A stretch of DNA of 64,000 bases from TMED14 sp964475135. Lineage in GTDB: Bacteria > Bacteroidota > Bacteroidia > Flavobacteriales > Schleiferiaceae. Numbering within the stretch: the first letter of the stretch is position 1; every line of letters starts with the position of its first letter. The position numbers were made by a program, and so were the translations under genes. The stretch is taken from the NCBI GenBank assembly GCA_964475135.1, contig CAYYWL010000004.1, positions 1 through 64,000 on the forward strand, read 5' to 3'. The notes beneath the pieces were generated by a model. The model made no database searches and was not told where the DNA came from. It was given only the letters and a program-made list of their open reading frames with translations. Below are positions 1-7,844 of this stretch, one piece after another.

Positions 1-825
1 AGACTTCATTGTGCGACCTGCCTGGTTGACGTAAATCGTACCTGCGGCTGAAAGCGCAAAGTCGGTAATGCTTCCGCTAAGGAGCTGCGTCCAAGTTGCA
101 CCACCATCGGTCGTCTTCATGAAGCCGCCGTTGGTTGCAGCAAAAATCGTGTTTGCGTCGCTTGGATGCGCTTCGATGTCAGCGACAGCTGTCCACGCAG
201 CGCTGGCTGAATTGTTTGCTGGATTGGTACTCGCGAGCTGTACGAAGTTTACGCCGTCGGTTGATTTGTACACCCCACGACCTGCGAAGTTGGGCGTTGT
301 GTTGTGACCTGTTCCGCCGTAGCCAAGCCAAATTTCACCAGTACCATAGTAAATGTCTCCGTTGGCGGCCTGACAGATGCTACCAACTGCTTGGTTTGCA
401 CCAGGGTCACTTACCACGTTCCAGCTCGCACCACCGTTGGTTGACCGGTACAAACCACCGCCTACTGAACCTGCGTACACAATGTTCGAATTGTTTCGAT
501 CCACGAGAATCGCACGCGTGCGGCCGCCGTGGTTGTCTGGGCCACGTGTTTCCCAATTCAGGGTATTGGTTTTTTGAGCGGTCTGAATGAGTTGTGCCCA
601 AGCGGCCTGAACTGCCATTGGATCAATTTGTCCAGTAACCTCGTTAGCGCGCAGCATATGCAGGTACTCGTTGTAGCCTGCAAAGCGACCTTGAGCGAGC
701 TCGTCGCGGAATTGGTAGTGGCGCTCAGCAGGTTGCGCATCCCAGGTGAGGACAGCAGCAGTGCCAGCGAGAAGTACAGCCGATCCTGAAAGTAGGGCGG
801 CGAGGCGGGTACGGTTCATTTTCAT
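1..825 (-). CDS. Exported BNR/sortilin-type beta-propeller protein, N-terminal part (runs off the left edge)
   Basis: Translating the minus strand from the ATG at 823-825 gives 275 uninterrupted codons up to base 1, so the C-terminus is outside the window. A second in-frame ATG lies at 817-819. The N-terminus (MKMNRTRLAALLSGSAVLLA) is a signal peptide or signal anchor. From about residue 95 there are repeated beta-propeller blades with BNR/Asp-box style motifs: GLYRSTNGGASW, GVYKSTDGVNF and FMKTTDGGATW. Such proteins in Bacteroidota are usually secreted by type IX secretion through a C-terminal domain that cannot be checked here. The gene follows lipA on the same strand after about 40 bp. Its function beyond an extracellular propeller scaffold or glycosidase-like fold is unknown. 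Codon use looks slightly more AT-rich than in neighbouring genes. Confidence 0.8.
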   Translation of the reverse strand, partial: MKMNRTRLAALLSGSAVLLAGTAAVLTWDAQPAERHYQFRDELAQGRFAGYNEYLHMLRANEVTGQIDPMAVQAAWAQLIQTAQKTNTLNWETRGPDNHGGRTRAILVDRNNSNIVYAGSVGGGLYRSTNGGASWNVVSDPGANQAVGSICQAANGDIYYGTGEIWLGYGGTGHNTTPNFAGRGVYKSTDGVNFVQLASTNPANNSASAAWTAVADIEAHPSDANTIFAATNGGFMKTTDGGATWTQLLSGSITDFALSAAGTIYVNQAGRTMKS

Positions 826-866
826 ACGGTTTCGTAACAGAGTGCTAAAAATAAGGCAAAGAAGGC

Positions 867-1736
867 TTAGTGCACATGCCGCTCGGCGTGGTACGACGAA
901 CGAACGAGCGGACTGCTCTCCACATGGCGAAATCCGAGGGTACGGGCGTAGGCTCCGAGGCGCTCAAACTCTTCGGGTTCAACAAAGCGCTGGACGGGTA
1001 AGTGGCGCGCAGAAGGCTGCAAATACTGGCCAAGGGTAACTACATCGACCCCGACCGAGCGCACCTCGTCGAGGGTTTGGTAGAGCTCGTCTTCGGTTTC
1101 GCCAAGGCCAAGCATGATGCCCGTTTTGGTGCGGTTGACGCCGTTGGCCTTGAGGTAGCGAAGTACTTCGAGCGAGCGATCGTACTGCGCCTGAATTCGA
1201 ACTTGGCGCGTCAGGCGGCGCACGGTCTCCATATTGTGGCTTACGACTTCGGGTGCAGCCTCGACAATACGGTCAATTTGGTCGGTGATTCCGCGAAAGT
1301 CGGGAATCAGGGTTTCCATGGTGGTTCCGGGCGAAAGACGGCGCACGGCAGCCACCGTTTCGGCCCAAATAATTGATCCGCCGTCAGCTAAGTCATCACG
1401 GTCCACACTCGTGAGCACGGCGTGCTTGATTTTCATGCGCTGAATGGACCGGGCCACGCGGTCGGGCTCGTCCCAGTCTACGGGCAGTGGGCGTCCGGTG
1501 GCCACGTTGCAAAATCCGCACGATCGGGTGCAAATGTTGCCCAAGATCATAAAGGTCGCGGTGCCCTCGCCCCAGCATTCGCCCATGTTCGGGCAGCGTC
1601 CCGACTCGCAGATGGTGTGGAGCTTGTACTGGTCCACGACGTTGCGCACGGCGCGGTAGTTCGTGCCCGTGGGCAACTTGACGCGCAGCCAGTTGGGCTT
1701 GCGCACGGGCGTTGGGTTCGAATTTGATGCTTCCAT
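867..1736 (-). CDS. lipA: Lipoyl synthase LipA
   Basis: Radical SAM enzyme that inserts two sulfurs into octanoyl groups on lipoyl domains, completing lipoate synthesis in the cytoplasm. The 289-residue protein has both required iron-sulfur motifs: the auxiliary cluster cysteines C43, C48 and C54 (CESGRCPNMGEC) and the radical-SAM cluster C69, C73 and C76 (CTRSCGFC). The C-terminal RSSYHA motif carries the conserved serine ligand. I start at the ATG at 1734-1736. The frame stays open to 1877, but the extra 47 residues are Arg-rich, antisense to the ytxJ end and absent from the family. It lies downstream of ytxJ (29 bp) and upstream of the BNR protein. Length and motifs are typical, so the call is secure. 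Confidence 0.97.
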   Translation of the reverse strand: MEASNSNPTPVRKPNWLRVKLPTGTNYRAVRNVVDQYKLHTICESGRCPNMGECWGEGTATFMILGNICTRSCGFCNVATGRPLPVDWDEPDRVARSIQRMKIKHAVLTSVDRDDLADGGSIIWAETVAAVRRLSPGTTMETLIPDFRGITDQIDRIVEAAPEVVSHNMETVRRLTRQVRIQAQYDRSLEVLRYLKANGVNRTKTGIMLGLGETEDELYQTLDEVRSVGVDVVTLGQYLQPSARHLPVQRFVEPEEFERLGAYARTLGFRHVESSPLVRSSYHAERHVH

Positions 1737-1765
1737 GAATGATAGTGTAACGCGCGGAACCGAGT

Positions 1766-2089
1766 TCAGTTCAGTGATTCGATCCACCTTGCGTCGATTC
1801 CGAAGTGGCTTTCGTGAAGCACGCTGCCGTCTTCGCGGAACCACAGCATCTGCGGGCTTTGGTGTTCGACCGACCAAGCTTCAGCGAGTTCGTTACTGAG
1901 TGGGCGCTGGGCAATGACATCGACATAGGCCACTTCGACTTCGGGATGGGCCGTCAACCACGTGCGGACACGATGGTGGGCCGCAGTTGAAATGCTGCAA
2001 CGGGTGCTGTGCTTAAAAACTAAAATTCCGCCCCGATAGCGACCGAGGCGGTGAATGTCGTCTAAGCTGGTGACGGGCACCAGACTCAT
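1766..2089 (-). CDS. ytxJ: Bacillithiol-system redox protein YtxJ (thioredoxin-like, monothiol)
   Basis: A 107-residue thioredoxin-fold protein of the YtxJ/DUF2847 family, proposed in bacillithiol-producing organisms to be a monothiol bacilliredoxin. The family motif is visible as FKHSTRCSIS with the single active-site Cys at residue 31. There is an AYVDVIAQRP strand and a PQMLWFREDG segment corresponding to the cis-Pro region. The start is the ATG at 2087-2089, which overlaps the stop of the upstream small lipoprotein gene in an ATGA arrangement and implies translational coupling. bshA at 28.5 kb in the same window supports the bacillithiol context. The frame extends upstream to 2263 without a family-like sequence. 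Confidence 0.85.
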   Translation of the reverse strand: MSLVPVTSLDDIHRLGRYRGGILVFKHSTRCSISTAAHHRVRTWLTAHPEVEVAYVDVIAQRPLSNELAEAWSVEHQSPQMLWFREDGSVLHESHFGIDARWIESLN

Positions 2090-2226
2090 ACCTGAGCCGC
2101 AGCTTCGGCGGTCGGCGCGGCCGATCCGATGAATGCTGGACACATGTCGGCCGACTTGCATGAGGCCGTGGATGCCGCGGCGGCTGCAATGAGAAGGACC
2201 GCAAGGATGGTTTTGAGCGTACGCAT
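2086..2226 (-). CDS. Small lipoprotein (46 residues), unknown function
   Basis: A short reading frame of 47 codons translates to MRTLKTILAVLLIAAAAAST followed by ASCKSADMCPAFIGSAAPTA and AEAAAQV. It has a basic start, a hydrophobic stretch and a lipobox ending at Cys23 (TAS-C), so it should be a lipoprotein of about 24 mature residues. Two features argue that it is real. Its TGA stop overlaps the ATG of ytxJ (ATGA). A consensus Bacteroidota -7 box (TATTTTTG) lies 5 nt before its ATG. Small lipoproteins with a CPA(Y/F) motif after the lipidated Cys occur in Bacteroidota, from memory. No function is known to me. Confidence 0.7.
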   Translation of the reverse strand: MRTLKTILAVLLIAAAAASTASCKSADMCPAFIGSAAPTAEAAAQV

Positions 2227-2231
2227 AGCCA

Positions 2232-2239
2232 CAAAAATA
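2232..2239 (-). promoter_or_regulatory. -7 promoter element TATTTTTG for the lipoprotein-ytxJ-lipA unit
   Basis: On the minus strand TATTTTTG matches the Bacteroidota sigma-A -7 consensus TAnnTTTG exactly. It ends 5 nt before the lipoprotein ATG, so the transcript would have almost no leader. A convincing TTG at the -33 position was not seen. Confidence 0.55.
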
Positions 2240-2252
2240 CGAAGTTTGCAGT

Positions 2253-2948
2253 GTGAACCGCATTCCTCCCCTTCCGACTGACTGGCTGCACGCGCTTCGA
2301 CTGAATTCTTCGGCGACGTGGATGGACGAACTCTTCAGCCGTGCTGCGGAATCCTACGGTTCTGAGGTCGTGTACCCCCCAGCCGTAGATCTGTGGAAGG
2401 CGTTTGAATTGTGCCCTTTTGACCGCGTAAAAGTGGTCGTGCTGGGTCAGGACCCCTACCACGGACCGGGGCAAGCGCACGGCTTGGCGTTTTCGGTTTC
2501 GCGGGGTGTCGTGGAACCTCCGTCGCTGCGCAACATATTTAAGGAGTTTGCCTCAGACACCGGCCTAACCCCTCCCCCATCCGGCGATTTGACGGCATGG
2601 GCCCGAGAAGGAGTGCTCCTTTTGAACACAGCTCTGACCGTGCGCGCCGGGGATCCCGGAAGCCACGCCGACGGCCGCTGGGACCCACTCGTGAACCGGG
2701 TGCTTGAGGTGCTGAACGCCGAAGCGCGTCCGCTCGCCTTTTGGTTGTGGGGTGCACATGCCCAAAAGCGGGGCGCCGCACTCAATAATCCACACCATCT
2801 CGTGCTGCGCTCGGCCCACCCCTCTCCGCTCGGAGCCTACCGCGGTTTTTGGGGCAGCAAACCGTTTTCAACGACTGCGGAATGGTTCAAAACTCAGGGC
2901 ATCGACGGACCCGATTGGTCGGCCGGGAATCCTACCTTTGAGCTGTGA
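2253..2948 (+). CDS. ung: Uracil-DNA glycosylase (family 1)
   Basis: Base-excision repair enzyme that removes uracil from DNA. The 231-residue product has the family-1 water-activating motif GQDPYH at residues 65-70 (catalytic Asp67) and the leucine-loop motif HPSPL at 189-193 (catalytic His189). LLLNTALTV supplies the uracil-specificity Asn. Length matches the usual 220-230 residues. The start is a GTG at 2253, reading VNRIPPLPTDW; no in-frame ATG lies before the conserved DLWKAF region. The last four bases overlap the GTG start of rmuC (GTGA), so the two are probably one transcription unit. Confidence 0.97.
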   Translation: MNRIPPLPTDWLHALRLNSSATWMDELFSRAAESYGSEVVYPPAVDLWKAFELCPFDRVKVVVLGQDPYHGPGQAHGLAFSVSRGVVEPPSLRNIFKEFASDTGLTPPPSGDLTAWAREGVLLLNTALTVRAGDPGSHADGRWDPLVNRVLEVLNAEARPLAFWLWGAHAQKRGAALNNPHHLVLRSAHPSPLGAYRGFWGSKPFSTTAEWFKTQGIDGPDWSAGNPTFEL

Positions 2949-3847
2949 TTTCGACTGGGCTATTAATTCTCACAGTTCTGCTCCTTGGGGGCCTAATTGT
3001 GCTGCAGTTGCGCCGTGGCGCATCGGGCGGAACCGATTCCGGCGAAATGGCCCGCATTCAAGGATTGTACGATGCCGCCAACCAGCGAGTTCGCGACCTT
3101 GAATCGGCGCTGACCTCTGCTCAAAATGCCCAGCGCGAGTCCGACATGGCTCTCGCCCGTGCGCAAGAACGCCTCGCTGCGGCAGATTCCGCGCGAAGCG
3201 AAGTCGAGGCNNNNNNNNNNNNNNNNNNNNNNNNNNNNNNNNNNNNNNNNNNNNNNNNNNNNNNNNNNNNNNNNNNNNNNNNNNNNNNNNNNNNNNNNNN
3301 NNNNNNNNNNCAGGCCCTCGCCATGAAGGAGCACATCGCGTCGCTTCGTGCGCACATTCGCGGACTTTCAGACAAAAACTACCAGAATCTGTACGACGTT
3401 TCGCTGGACTTTGTGCTGCTGTTTGTTCCGATTGAAGGCGCGTTCAGCACCGCATTGCAGGCCGAACCCGGCCTGTACCAAGAGGCCTTTGACCGCAACA
3501 TTGCGCTTGTGAGCACCACCACCCTTTGGACCACGCTGCGCACCGTCGGAACCCTTTGGCGCCAGGAACGCCAAAACCGCAACGTCGGCGAAATCATTCG
3601 CCAGGCATCGGACCTGTACGACAAGTTTGTAGGGTTCTCTGAAGAAATGATCAAAGTGGGCAACCAAATGCAGACCACCACGAAGACTTACGAGAACGCG
3701 ATGAAGCAGCTCAGCCAAGGCAAGGGCAACCTCGTACGCCGCGCCGAACAGCTGCGCCAGCTGGGTCTTAAAAACAGCAAATCCACGAATCCGTCATTGG
3801 TCGACCGAGCCCTTCAGGGCGAGTCCGAAGAAGGCGAAACCGAATAA
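2945..3847 (+). CDS. rmuC: DNA recombination protein RmuC, interrupted by an assembly gap
   Basis: The N-terminus (residues 1-20, ISTGLLILTVLLLGGLIVLQ) is a membrane anchor, followed by Ala/Glu/Arg-rich heptads typical of the RmuC coiled coil. Then come 100 N. The right-hand part carries the RmuC domain signatures: LSDKNYQNLYDVSLDFVLLF, VPIEGAFSTAL, and a C-terminal GNQMQTTTKTYENAM region. The frame is the same on both sides of the gap. The visible protein is only about 267 residues plus the gap, against roughly 400-500 for the family, so a substantial middle section is missing. RmuC is thought to limit recombination-dependent rearrangement. The GTG start overlaps the ung stop, and rlmB follows after 6 bp. 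Confidence 0.88.
   Translation: MISTGLLILTVLLLGGLIVLQLRRGASGGTDSGEMARIQGLYDAANQRVRDLESALTSAQNAQRESDMALARAQERLAAADSARSEVEXXXXXXXXXXXXXXXXXXXXXXXXXXXXXXXXXXQALAMKEHIASLRAHIRGLSDKNYQNLYDVSLDFVLLFVPIEGAFSTALQAEPGLYQEAFDRNIALVSTTTLWTTLRTVGTLWRQERQNRNVGEIIRQASDLYDKFVGFSEEMIKVGNQMQTTTKTYENAMKQLSQGKGNLVRRAEQLRQLGLKNSKSTNPSLVDRALQGESEEGETE
3211..3310. other. Assembly gap of 100 N inside rmuC
   Basis: Exactly 100 undetermined bases, a conventional placeholder for unknown length. It falls at the end of the predicted coiled coil. The flanks are both rmuC, so the join is probably correct but the missing length is larger than 100 bp judging from the family. Confidence 0.95.
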
Positions 3848-3853
3848 CACACT

Positions 3854-4600
3854 ATGAGCGAGCAACTTGACGACCAATTAATTTACGGAATTCGCCCCAT
3901 TGAAGAGGCTCTAGAGTCTGAAGTGGTTTTGGACCGCGTCTTTATCGCACAAGAATCCCGCAACCCAGCACTCATGGCAATTGCCGCGAAGGCGCGCAAG
4001 AAGGGAATTTTTGTCAAGTTTGTACCGAACGAGCGCATGCAGCGCTTCACCCGCGCGAACCACCAAGGCGTCGTGAGCTGGGCTTCGAGCGTAGCCTATG
4101 CCGACCTTGCCGATGTCATGGCCGGGCTTGCCGAGCGCGGAGTCGACCCCCTCGTGGTCGTGCTCGACCGCGTTACCGACGTGCGCAACGTCGGAGCCAT
4201 CGCCCGCTCGTGCGAGAGCTTTGGTGCCCACACCATTGTACTTTCAGAAGGCAGCGCCCCCATGAACGCCGACGCCGTAAAATCGTCTGCCGGAGCACTT
4301 TTGCGCATGCCCATTTGCCGCGTGCGCTCGCTTCCCATCGCGCTGACCTCGCTTGAAATGAGCGGTTGCCAGATCGTCGGAATCTCTGAAAAAGCTACCG
4401 GAACCCTGGCCGACTGCGACCTTCGCGGTCCCGCCGTACTCATCATGGGTTCTGAAGAAGACGGAATCTCTCCCGCCCTCTGGAAGGCCTGCAACGCCAC
4501 CGCCAAAATCCCGACGAGCGGCGAAACCGCCTCGCTCAACGTTTCGGTGGCCGCCGGCATTGCGCTGTACGAGGCGTCGATGCAGCGGAGGGGGCAGTAA
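3854..4600 (+). CDS. rlmB: 23S rRNA (guanosine-2'-O)-methyltransferase RlmB-like (SpoU/TrmH family)
   Basis: A SPOUT-class methyltransferase of 248 residues. An N-terminal substrate-binding domain (LIYGIRPIEEALESEVVLDR) is followed by the trefoil-knot catalytic domain. Motif 1 is LDRVTDVRNVGAIARSCESF, motif 2 is IMGSEEDGIS, and motif 3 is ASLNVSVAAGIALYE. The family 2'-O-methylates G2251 of 23S rRNA using S-adenosylmethionine. The start ATG at 3854 lies 6 bp after rmuC. A second, divergent SpoU protein is encoded at 27315-28085. The TAA stop is followed at once by a degenerate heptad repeat that runs into the end of convergent valS. Confidence 0.9.
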   Translation: MSEQLDDQLIYGIRPIEEALESEVVLDRVFIAQESRNPALMAIAAKARKKGIFVKFVPNERMQRFTRANHQGVVSWASSVAYADLADVMAGLAERGVDPLVVVLDRVTDVRNVGAIARSCESFGAHTIVLSEGSAPMNADAVKSSAGALLRMPICRVRSLPIALTSLEMSGCQIVGISEKATGTLADCDLRGPAVLIMGSEEDGISPALWKACNATAKIPTSGETASLNVSVAAGIALYEASMQRRGQ

Positions 4601-4635
4601 CAGCTGCTAGTTGCTAGTTGCTAGCTGCCAGCTGA
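4601..4635. repeat. Degenerate 7-bp tandem repeat at the valS stop
   Basis: Five consecutive heptads read CAGCTGC, TAGTTGC, TAGTTGC, TAGCTGC and CAGCTGA. The array starts immediately after the rlmB TAA and extends 22 bp into the valS C-terminus, encoding its last residues (AASN) and TAG stop on the minus strand. Related arrays lie at 23315, 37360, 59448 and 60780. Confidence 0.8.
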
Positions 4636-7229
4636 CTAATCAGCTTTTGGGCAATTTCGATCTTGGACTCCGCGTCCGCGAGTTTTTTGCGTTCGGCATC
4701 GACAACGGCGGCGGGGGCTCCGGCAACGAATTTTTCGTTCGAAAGCTTGGCCTCGACGCTGCGCTTAAAGCCGCTGTAGTACTCGATTTCTTTTTGGGCC
4801 TTGGCAATTTCAGCTTCGACGTCGATGTCGTCTGCCGCTACTTGGACGCGGAGCTCAAAGGTTCCGGCCCGAAGCGGAAGTCCGCCCTCTGCATCACCCC
4901 ACTGGGTGTTGGTCAGTTTTGAGATTGCTGACCAGGCTGCGGGCTTGGTCGCGGCGTCTGCGGTGAGCGGCGACTTAAAGGCGATGTTTTTCTCGGCCCT
5001 AAAGGTGCGCAGGGCGACCACGTGCTCCTCCATGATGGCGAAGGAGGCGGGGTCGTAGGCGGTTCCGCCCGAAGTCGGATACGTGGCAAAGTCGAGGAAG
5101 TCGGCCTCGGCGCGCTCCGAAAGCAGGTGCCACACCTCTTCGGTGAGGAAGGGCATGAAGGGGTGCAGTGCCGCCATGAGGGTTTCGAAGAATTCGACCG
5201 TGGCGCGGTACACGCCTGCAGAAATCGGCTGGCCGTAGGCGGGCTTGACGAGCTCGAGGTACCAGGCGCAGAAGCTGTTCCAGGTGAGCTTGTACAGGCG
5301 CATGAGGGCCTCTGAAAGGGCGTAGCGGTCAAAGTCGCGCTGCAGCTCTGCCAATTCGGCGTCGAGCAGGCTGCGGAACCAGGTTACAGCCCATTCCGCG
5401 GCTTCGTCGGCGGGGGCGTCGTCAGATACGTTCCAGCCTTTAATGAGGCGGAGGGCGTTCCACACCTTGTTGGTGAAGTTGCGTCCCTGCTCGCAGAGCG
5501 ATTCGTCAAACGGAAGGTCGTTGCCCGCCGGTGACGTCAGCAGCATTCCCATGCGGACTCCGTCGGCGCCGTAGGTCTCCATGAGCCCGATCGGGTCGGG
5601 AGAGTTTCCGAGGGACTTGGACATTTTGCGTCCGAGTTTGTCGCGCACGATTCCCGTGAGGTAGACGCGCTCGAACGGACGCTTGCCCGCATACTCGTAG
5701 CCGGCCATGGCCATACGTGCGACCCAGAAAAAGAGGATTTCGGGGGCGGTGACTAGGTCCTGGGTTGGGTAGTAGTACTGAATCTCGGGGTTTTCGGGGT
5801 TGCGAATGCCGTCAAAGACGCTCAACGGCCAAAGCCAGCTCGAGAACCAGGTGTCGAGGCAGTCGGGATCCTGCTGAAGGTCTGCGGGGGTGAGATCCGC
5901 GCGCCCTGCGGCCGCGCGGGCCTTCTCGAGCGCCTCTTCGGCGCTCAAGGCAACCACGTAGTCGTGCTCCCCGGGACCATAGAAGTAGGCCGGAATGCGG
6001 TGTCCCCACCACAGCTGGCGCGAAATGCACCAGTCCTTCACGTTCTCCATCCAGTGCCGGTACGTGTTCTTGAACTTCTCGGGGATCAGCTGAATCTCGT
6101 CAGACATCACCGCATCGAGCGCGGGCTTGGCCAGTTCGGGCATGCGCACCCACCACTGAAGCGACAAGCGGGGTTCTACCACGGCGCCGGTGCGCTCGCT
6201 GGTGCCTACAGTCGACGCGTATTCTTCGGTTTTGGCTAGGAATCCGCTGGCCTTGAGGTCTTCAGCGACCTTCTTGCGGGCGGCAAAGCGCTCCATACCG
6301 GCGTACTCGAGGCCGTGGGCGCTGAGGGTTCCGTCTTCGTTCAGCACGTCGAGCACCTCGAGGCCGTGCTTTTGGCCGATGGCGTAGTCGTTCCAGTCGT
6401 GGGCCGGAGTCACTTTGAGGCAGCCGGTTCCGAAGTCCGTGGTAACGTAGTCGTCGAGGATGATGGGCACTTCGCGTCCGCCAATCGGAACCCGAACGTG
6501 CATGCCGTGCAGCGCGGTGTAGCGCTCGTCTTTGGGGTTGATGGCCACGGCCACGTCGCCCATGACGGTTTCGGGGCGCGAGGTGGCGACGGTTAAAAAG
6601 GTTCCGGGCTTCTCAACCACCTCGTACTTCACGTAGTACAGCGTGGCGTTGATGTCTTTGTGAATGACCTCTTCGTCCGAGAGCGAAGTCTTGGCCTCGG
6701 GATCCCAGTGCACCATGCGAAGTCCGCGGTAGATGTAGCCCTTAGCATGCAGGTCGGCGAACACCTGGTACACGCTGTCGCTGCGCACCTCGTCCATCGT
6801 GAATGCGTTGCGGTCCCAGTCGCAGCTGGCTCCGAGCTCTTTGAGCTGCTCGAGAATGATTCCGCCGTGCTTGTGCGTCCACTCCCAGGCGTGCTCTAAA
6901 AAGGCGTCGCGGCTGAGGTCGGACTTTTTAATCCCTTCGGCACGGAGCTTCTGCACCACCTTGGCCTCGGTCGCGATCGACGCGTGGTCGGTTCCGGGTA
7001 CCCAGCAGGCATTGAACCCGCGCATGCGGGCGCGGCGCACGAGCACGTCCTGAATGGTGTTGTTGAGCATGTGCCCCATGTGCAGCACGCCGGTCACGTT
7101 GGGCGGCGGAATCACGATCGTGTAGGCCGGACGGTGGTCGGGTGTCGAGGCAAAAGCCTTGTGCTTGAGCCATGTTTGGTACCAGCGTTGTTCAACCTGG
7201 CGGGGAGCGTACTGTGAAGGAATTTCCAT
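4614..7229 (-). CDS. valS: Valyl-tRNA synthetase
   Basis: Class I aminoacyl-tRNA synthetase charging tRNA-Val. The 871-residue protein begins MEIPSQYAPRQVEQRWYQ. It has the HIGH-type motif HMGH at residues 50-53 (PPPNVTGVLHMGH), the editing domain with TSRPETVMGDVAV, and KMSKS at about residue 535 (GRKMSKSLGN). The C-terminal coiled-coil arm (VEAEIAKAQKEIEYYSGFKR) is present. I choose the ATG at 7227-7229 because the 30 codons upstream contain the promoter. A TACCTTTG box ends 8 nt before this ATG. The last codons are provided by a heptad repeat. The gene is divergent from the DUF1573 gene and convergent with rlmB. Confidence 0.97.
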   Translation of the reverse strand: MEIPSQYAPRQVEQRWYQTWLKHKAFASTPDHRPAYTIVIPPPNVTGVLHMGHMLNNTIQDVLVRRARMRGFNACWVPGTDHASIATEAKVVQKLRAEGIKKSDLSRDAFLEHAWEWTHKHGGIILEQLKELGASCDWDRNAFTMDEVRSDSVYQVFADLHAKGYIYRGLRMVHWDPEAKTSLSDEEVIHKDINATLYYVKYEVVEKPGTFLTVATSRPETVMGDVAVAINPKDERYTALHGMHVRVPIGGREVPIILDDYVTTDFGTGCLKVTPAHDWNDYAIGQKHGLEVLDVLNEDGTLSAHGLEYAGMERFAARKKVAEDLKASGFLAKTEEYASTVGTSERTGAVVEPRLSLQWWVRMPELAKPALDAVMSDEIQLIPEKFKNTYRHWMENVKDWCISRQLWWGHRIPAYFYGPGEHDYVVALSAEEALEKARAAAGRADLTPADLQQDPDCLDTWFSSWLWPLSVFDGIRNPENPEIQYYYPTQDLVTAPEILFFWVARMAMAGYEYAGKRPFERVYLTGIVRDKLGRKMSKSLGNSPDPIGLMETYGADGVRMGMLLTSPAGNDLPFDESLCEQGRNFTNKVWNALRLIKGWNVSDDAPADEAAEWAVTWFRSLLDAELAELQRDFDRYALSEALMRLYKLTWNSFCAWYLELVKPAYGQPISAGVYRATVEFFETLMAALHPFMPFLTEEVWHLLSERAEADFLDFATYPTSGGTAYDPASFAIMEEHVVALRTFRAEKNIAFKSPLTADAATKPAAWSAISKLTNTQWGDAEGGLPLRAGTFELRVQVAADDIDVEAEIAKAQKEIEYYSGFKRSVEAKLSNEKFVAGAPAAVVDAERKKLADAESKIEIAQKLISQLAASN

Positions 7230-7237
7230 AGGGACCG

Positions 7238-7245
7238 CAAAGGTA
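7238..7245 (-). promoter_or_regulatory. -7 promoter element TACCTTTG of valS
   Basis: An exact TAnnTTTG match on the minus strand, 8 nt before the chosen valS ATG. It supports that start over the longer frame and predicts a leader of only a few nucleotides. No clear -33 TTG is visible. Confidence 0.6.
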
Positions 7246-7261
7246 ACCTTGTGGCATTTTT

Positions 7262-7294
7262 TTTGCGTTAGTTTCGCCGCATCGGTTACATTTG
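7262..7294 (+). promoter_or_regulatory. Complete Bacteroidota promoter (TTTG-N21-TACATTTG) for the DUF1573 gene
   Basis: TTTG at 7262-7265 and TACATTTG at 7287-7294 are separated by 21 bp, within the range of the Bacteroidota -33/-7 consensus. The expected start of transcription is around 7298-7301, leaving a leader of about 35 nt before the ATG at 7334. Unlike most genes here, this one therefore has a real 5' UTR, which is AT-rich and has no Shine-Dalgarno sequence. Confidence 0.65.
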
Positions 7295-7333
7295 CCCCTG
7301 CTTGATTCGTCAACAACAAAATTTAAATTCAAA

Positions 7334-7774
7334 ATGAAGCACTTTTTCACTGCCGCTGCCGTTGTTCTGGCATCGTCTTTTGCGTTTGCCCAAGAGGCAA
7401 ACACCAACGCGCCCCAGATTTCGTTCACTCAAGAGACGATTGACTACGGCAACATTAAGAAGGACGCAAACGGCGAACGCGAATTCGTGTTCAAGAACAC
7501 GGGCAAAGAGCCGTTGATCATCACCAACTGCGTGGGTTCATGCGGCTGCACGGTTCCTGTTTGGCCAAAGACTCCGATCGCACCAGGCGAAAAAGCGTCG
7601 ATCAAAGTGAAGTACGACACCCGCCGCGTAGGCCGTTTCCAAAAGACCGTTACCGTGACCAGCAATGCCGGAACACCAACTAAGGTCTTGACCATCAAAG
7701 GCAACGTCGAAGATGTAGCTGCAGCCGAGACGACTCCCGTCAACACGGCGCCTGCTTCAAAGGTGAGCAAGTAA
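7334..7774 (+). CDS. DUF1573 periplasmic protein
   Basis: A 146-residue exported protein. The signal peptide is MKHFFTAAAVVLASSFAFAQ. The mature part is one immunoglobulin-like DUF1573 domain with ETIDYGNIKKDANGEREFVF, the conserved NCVGSCGCTVP loop, and a closing VLTIKGNV strand. DUF1573 is abundant in Bacteroidota and structurally resembles HYDIN/ASPM-type Ig domains; its biochemical role is not established. The C-terminal tail (AAAETTPVNTAPASKVSK) is low-complexity. I start at the ATG at 7334 because the frame extension to 7292 overlaps the promoter. A strong terminator follows, so the gene is monocistronic. Confidence 0.92.
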   Translation: MKHFFTAAAVVLASSFAFAQEANTNAPQISFTQETIDYGNIKKDANGEREFVFKNTGKEPLIITNCVGSCGCTVPVWPKTPIAPGEKASIKVKYDTRRVGRFQKTVTVTSNAGTPTKVLTIKGNVEDVAAAETTPVNTAPASKVSK

Positions 7775-7797
7775 GTTCATCCCCACGAGAAGTTATG

Positions 7798-7826
7798 AAC
7801 CCGCAGCCCGCGCTGCGGGTTTTTTA
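7798..7826 (+). terminator. Intrinsic terminator after the DUF1573 gene
   Basis: A perfect 10-bp stem, AACCCGCAGC and GCTGCGGGTT, with loop CCGC is followed by a run of T. It ends 24 nt after the stop codon zone and directly precedes the aminotransferase start region. Confidence 0.9.
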
Positions 7827-7844
7827 TTGACCTTTGCCACCACT

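Noticed and set aside
1737..1877. Upstream extension of lipA
   Set aside because: Arg-rich, overlaps ytxJ's end and is absent from the LipA family; ATG 1736 gives the usual length.
7230..7333. Divergent valS/DUF1573 region considered as a T-box or other riboswitch
   Set aside because: The predicted valS leader is only a few nucleotides and the DUF1573 leader about 35 nt, too short for a structured switch.
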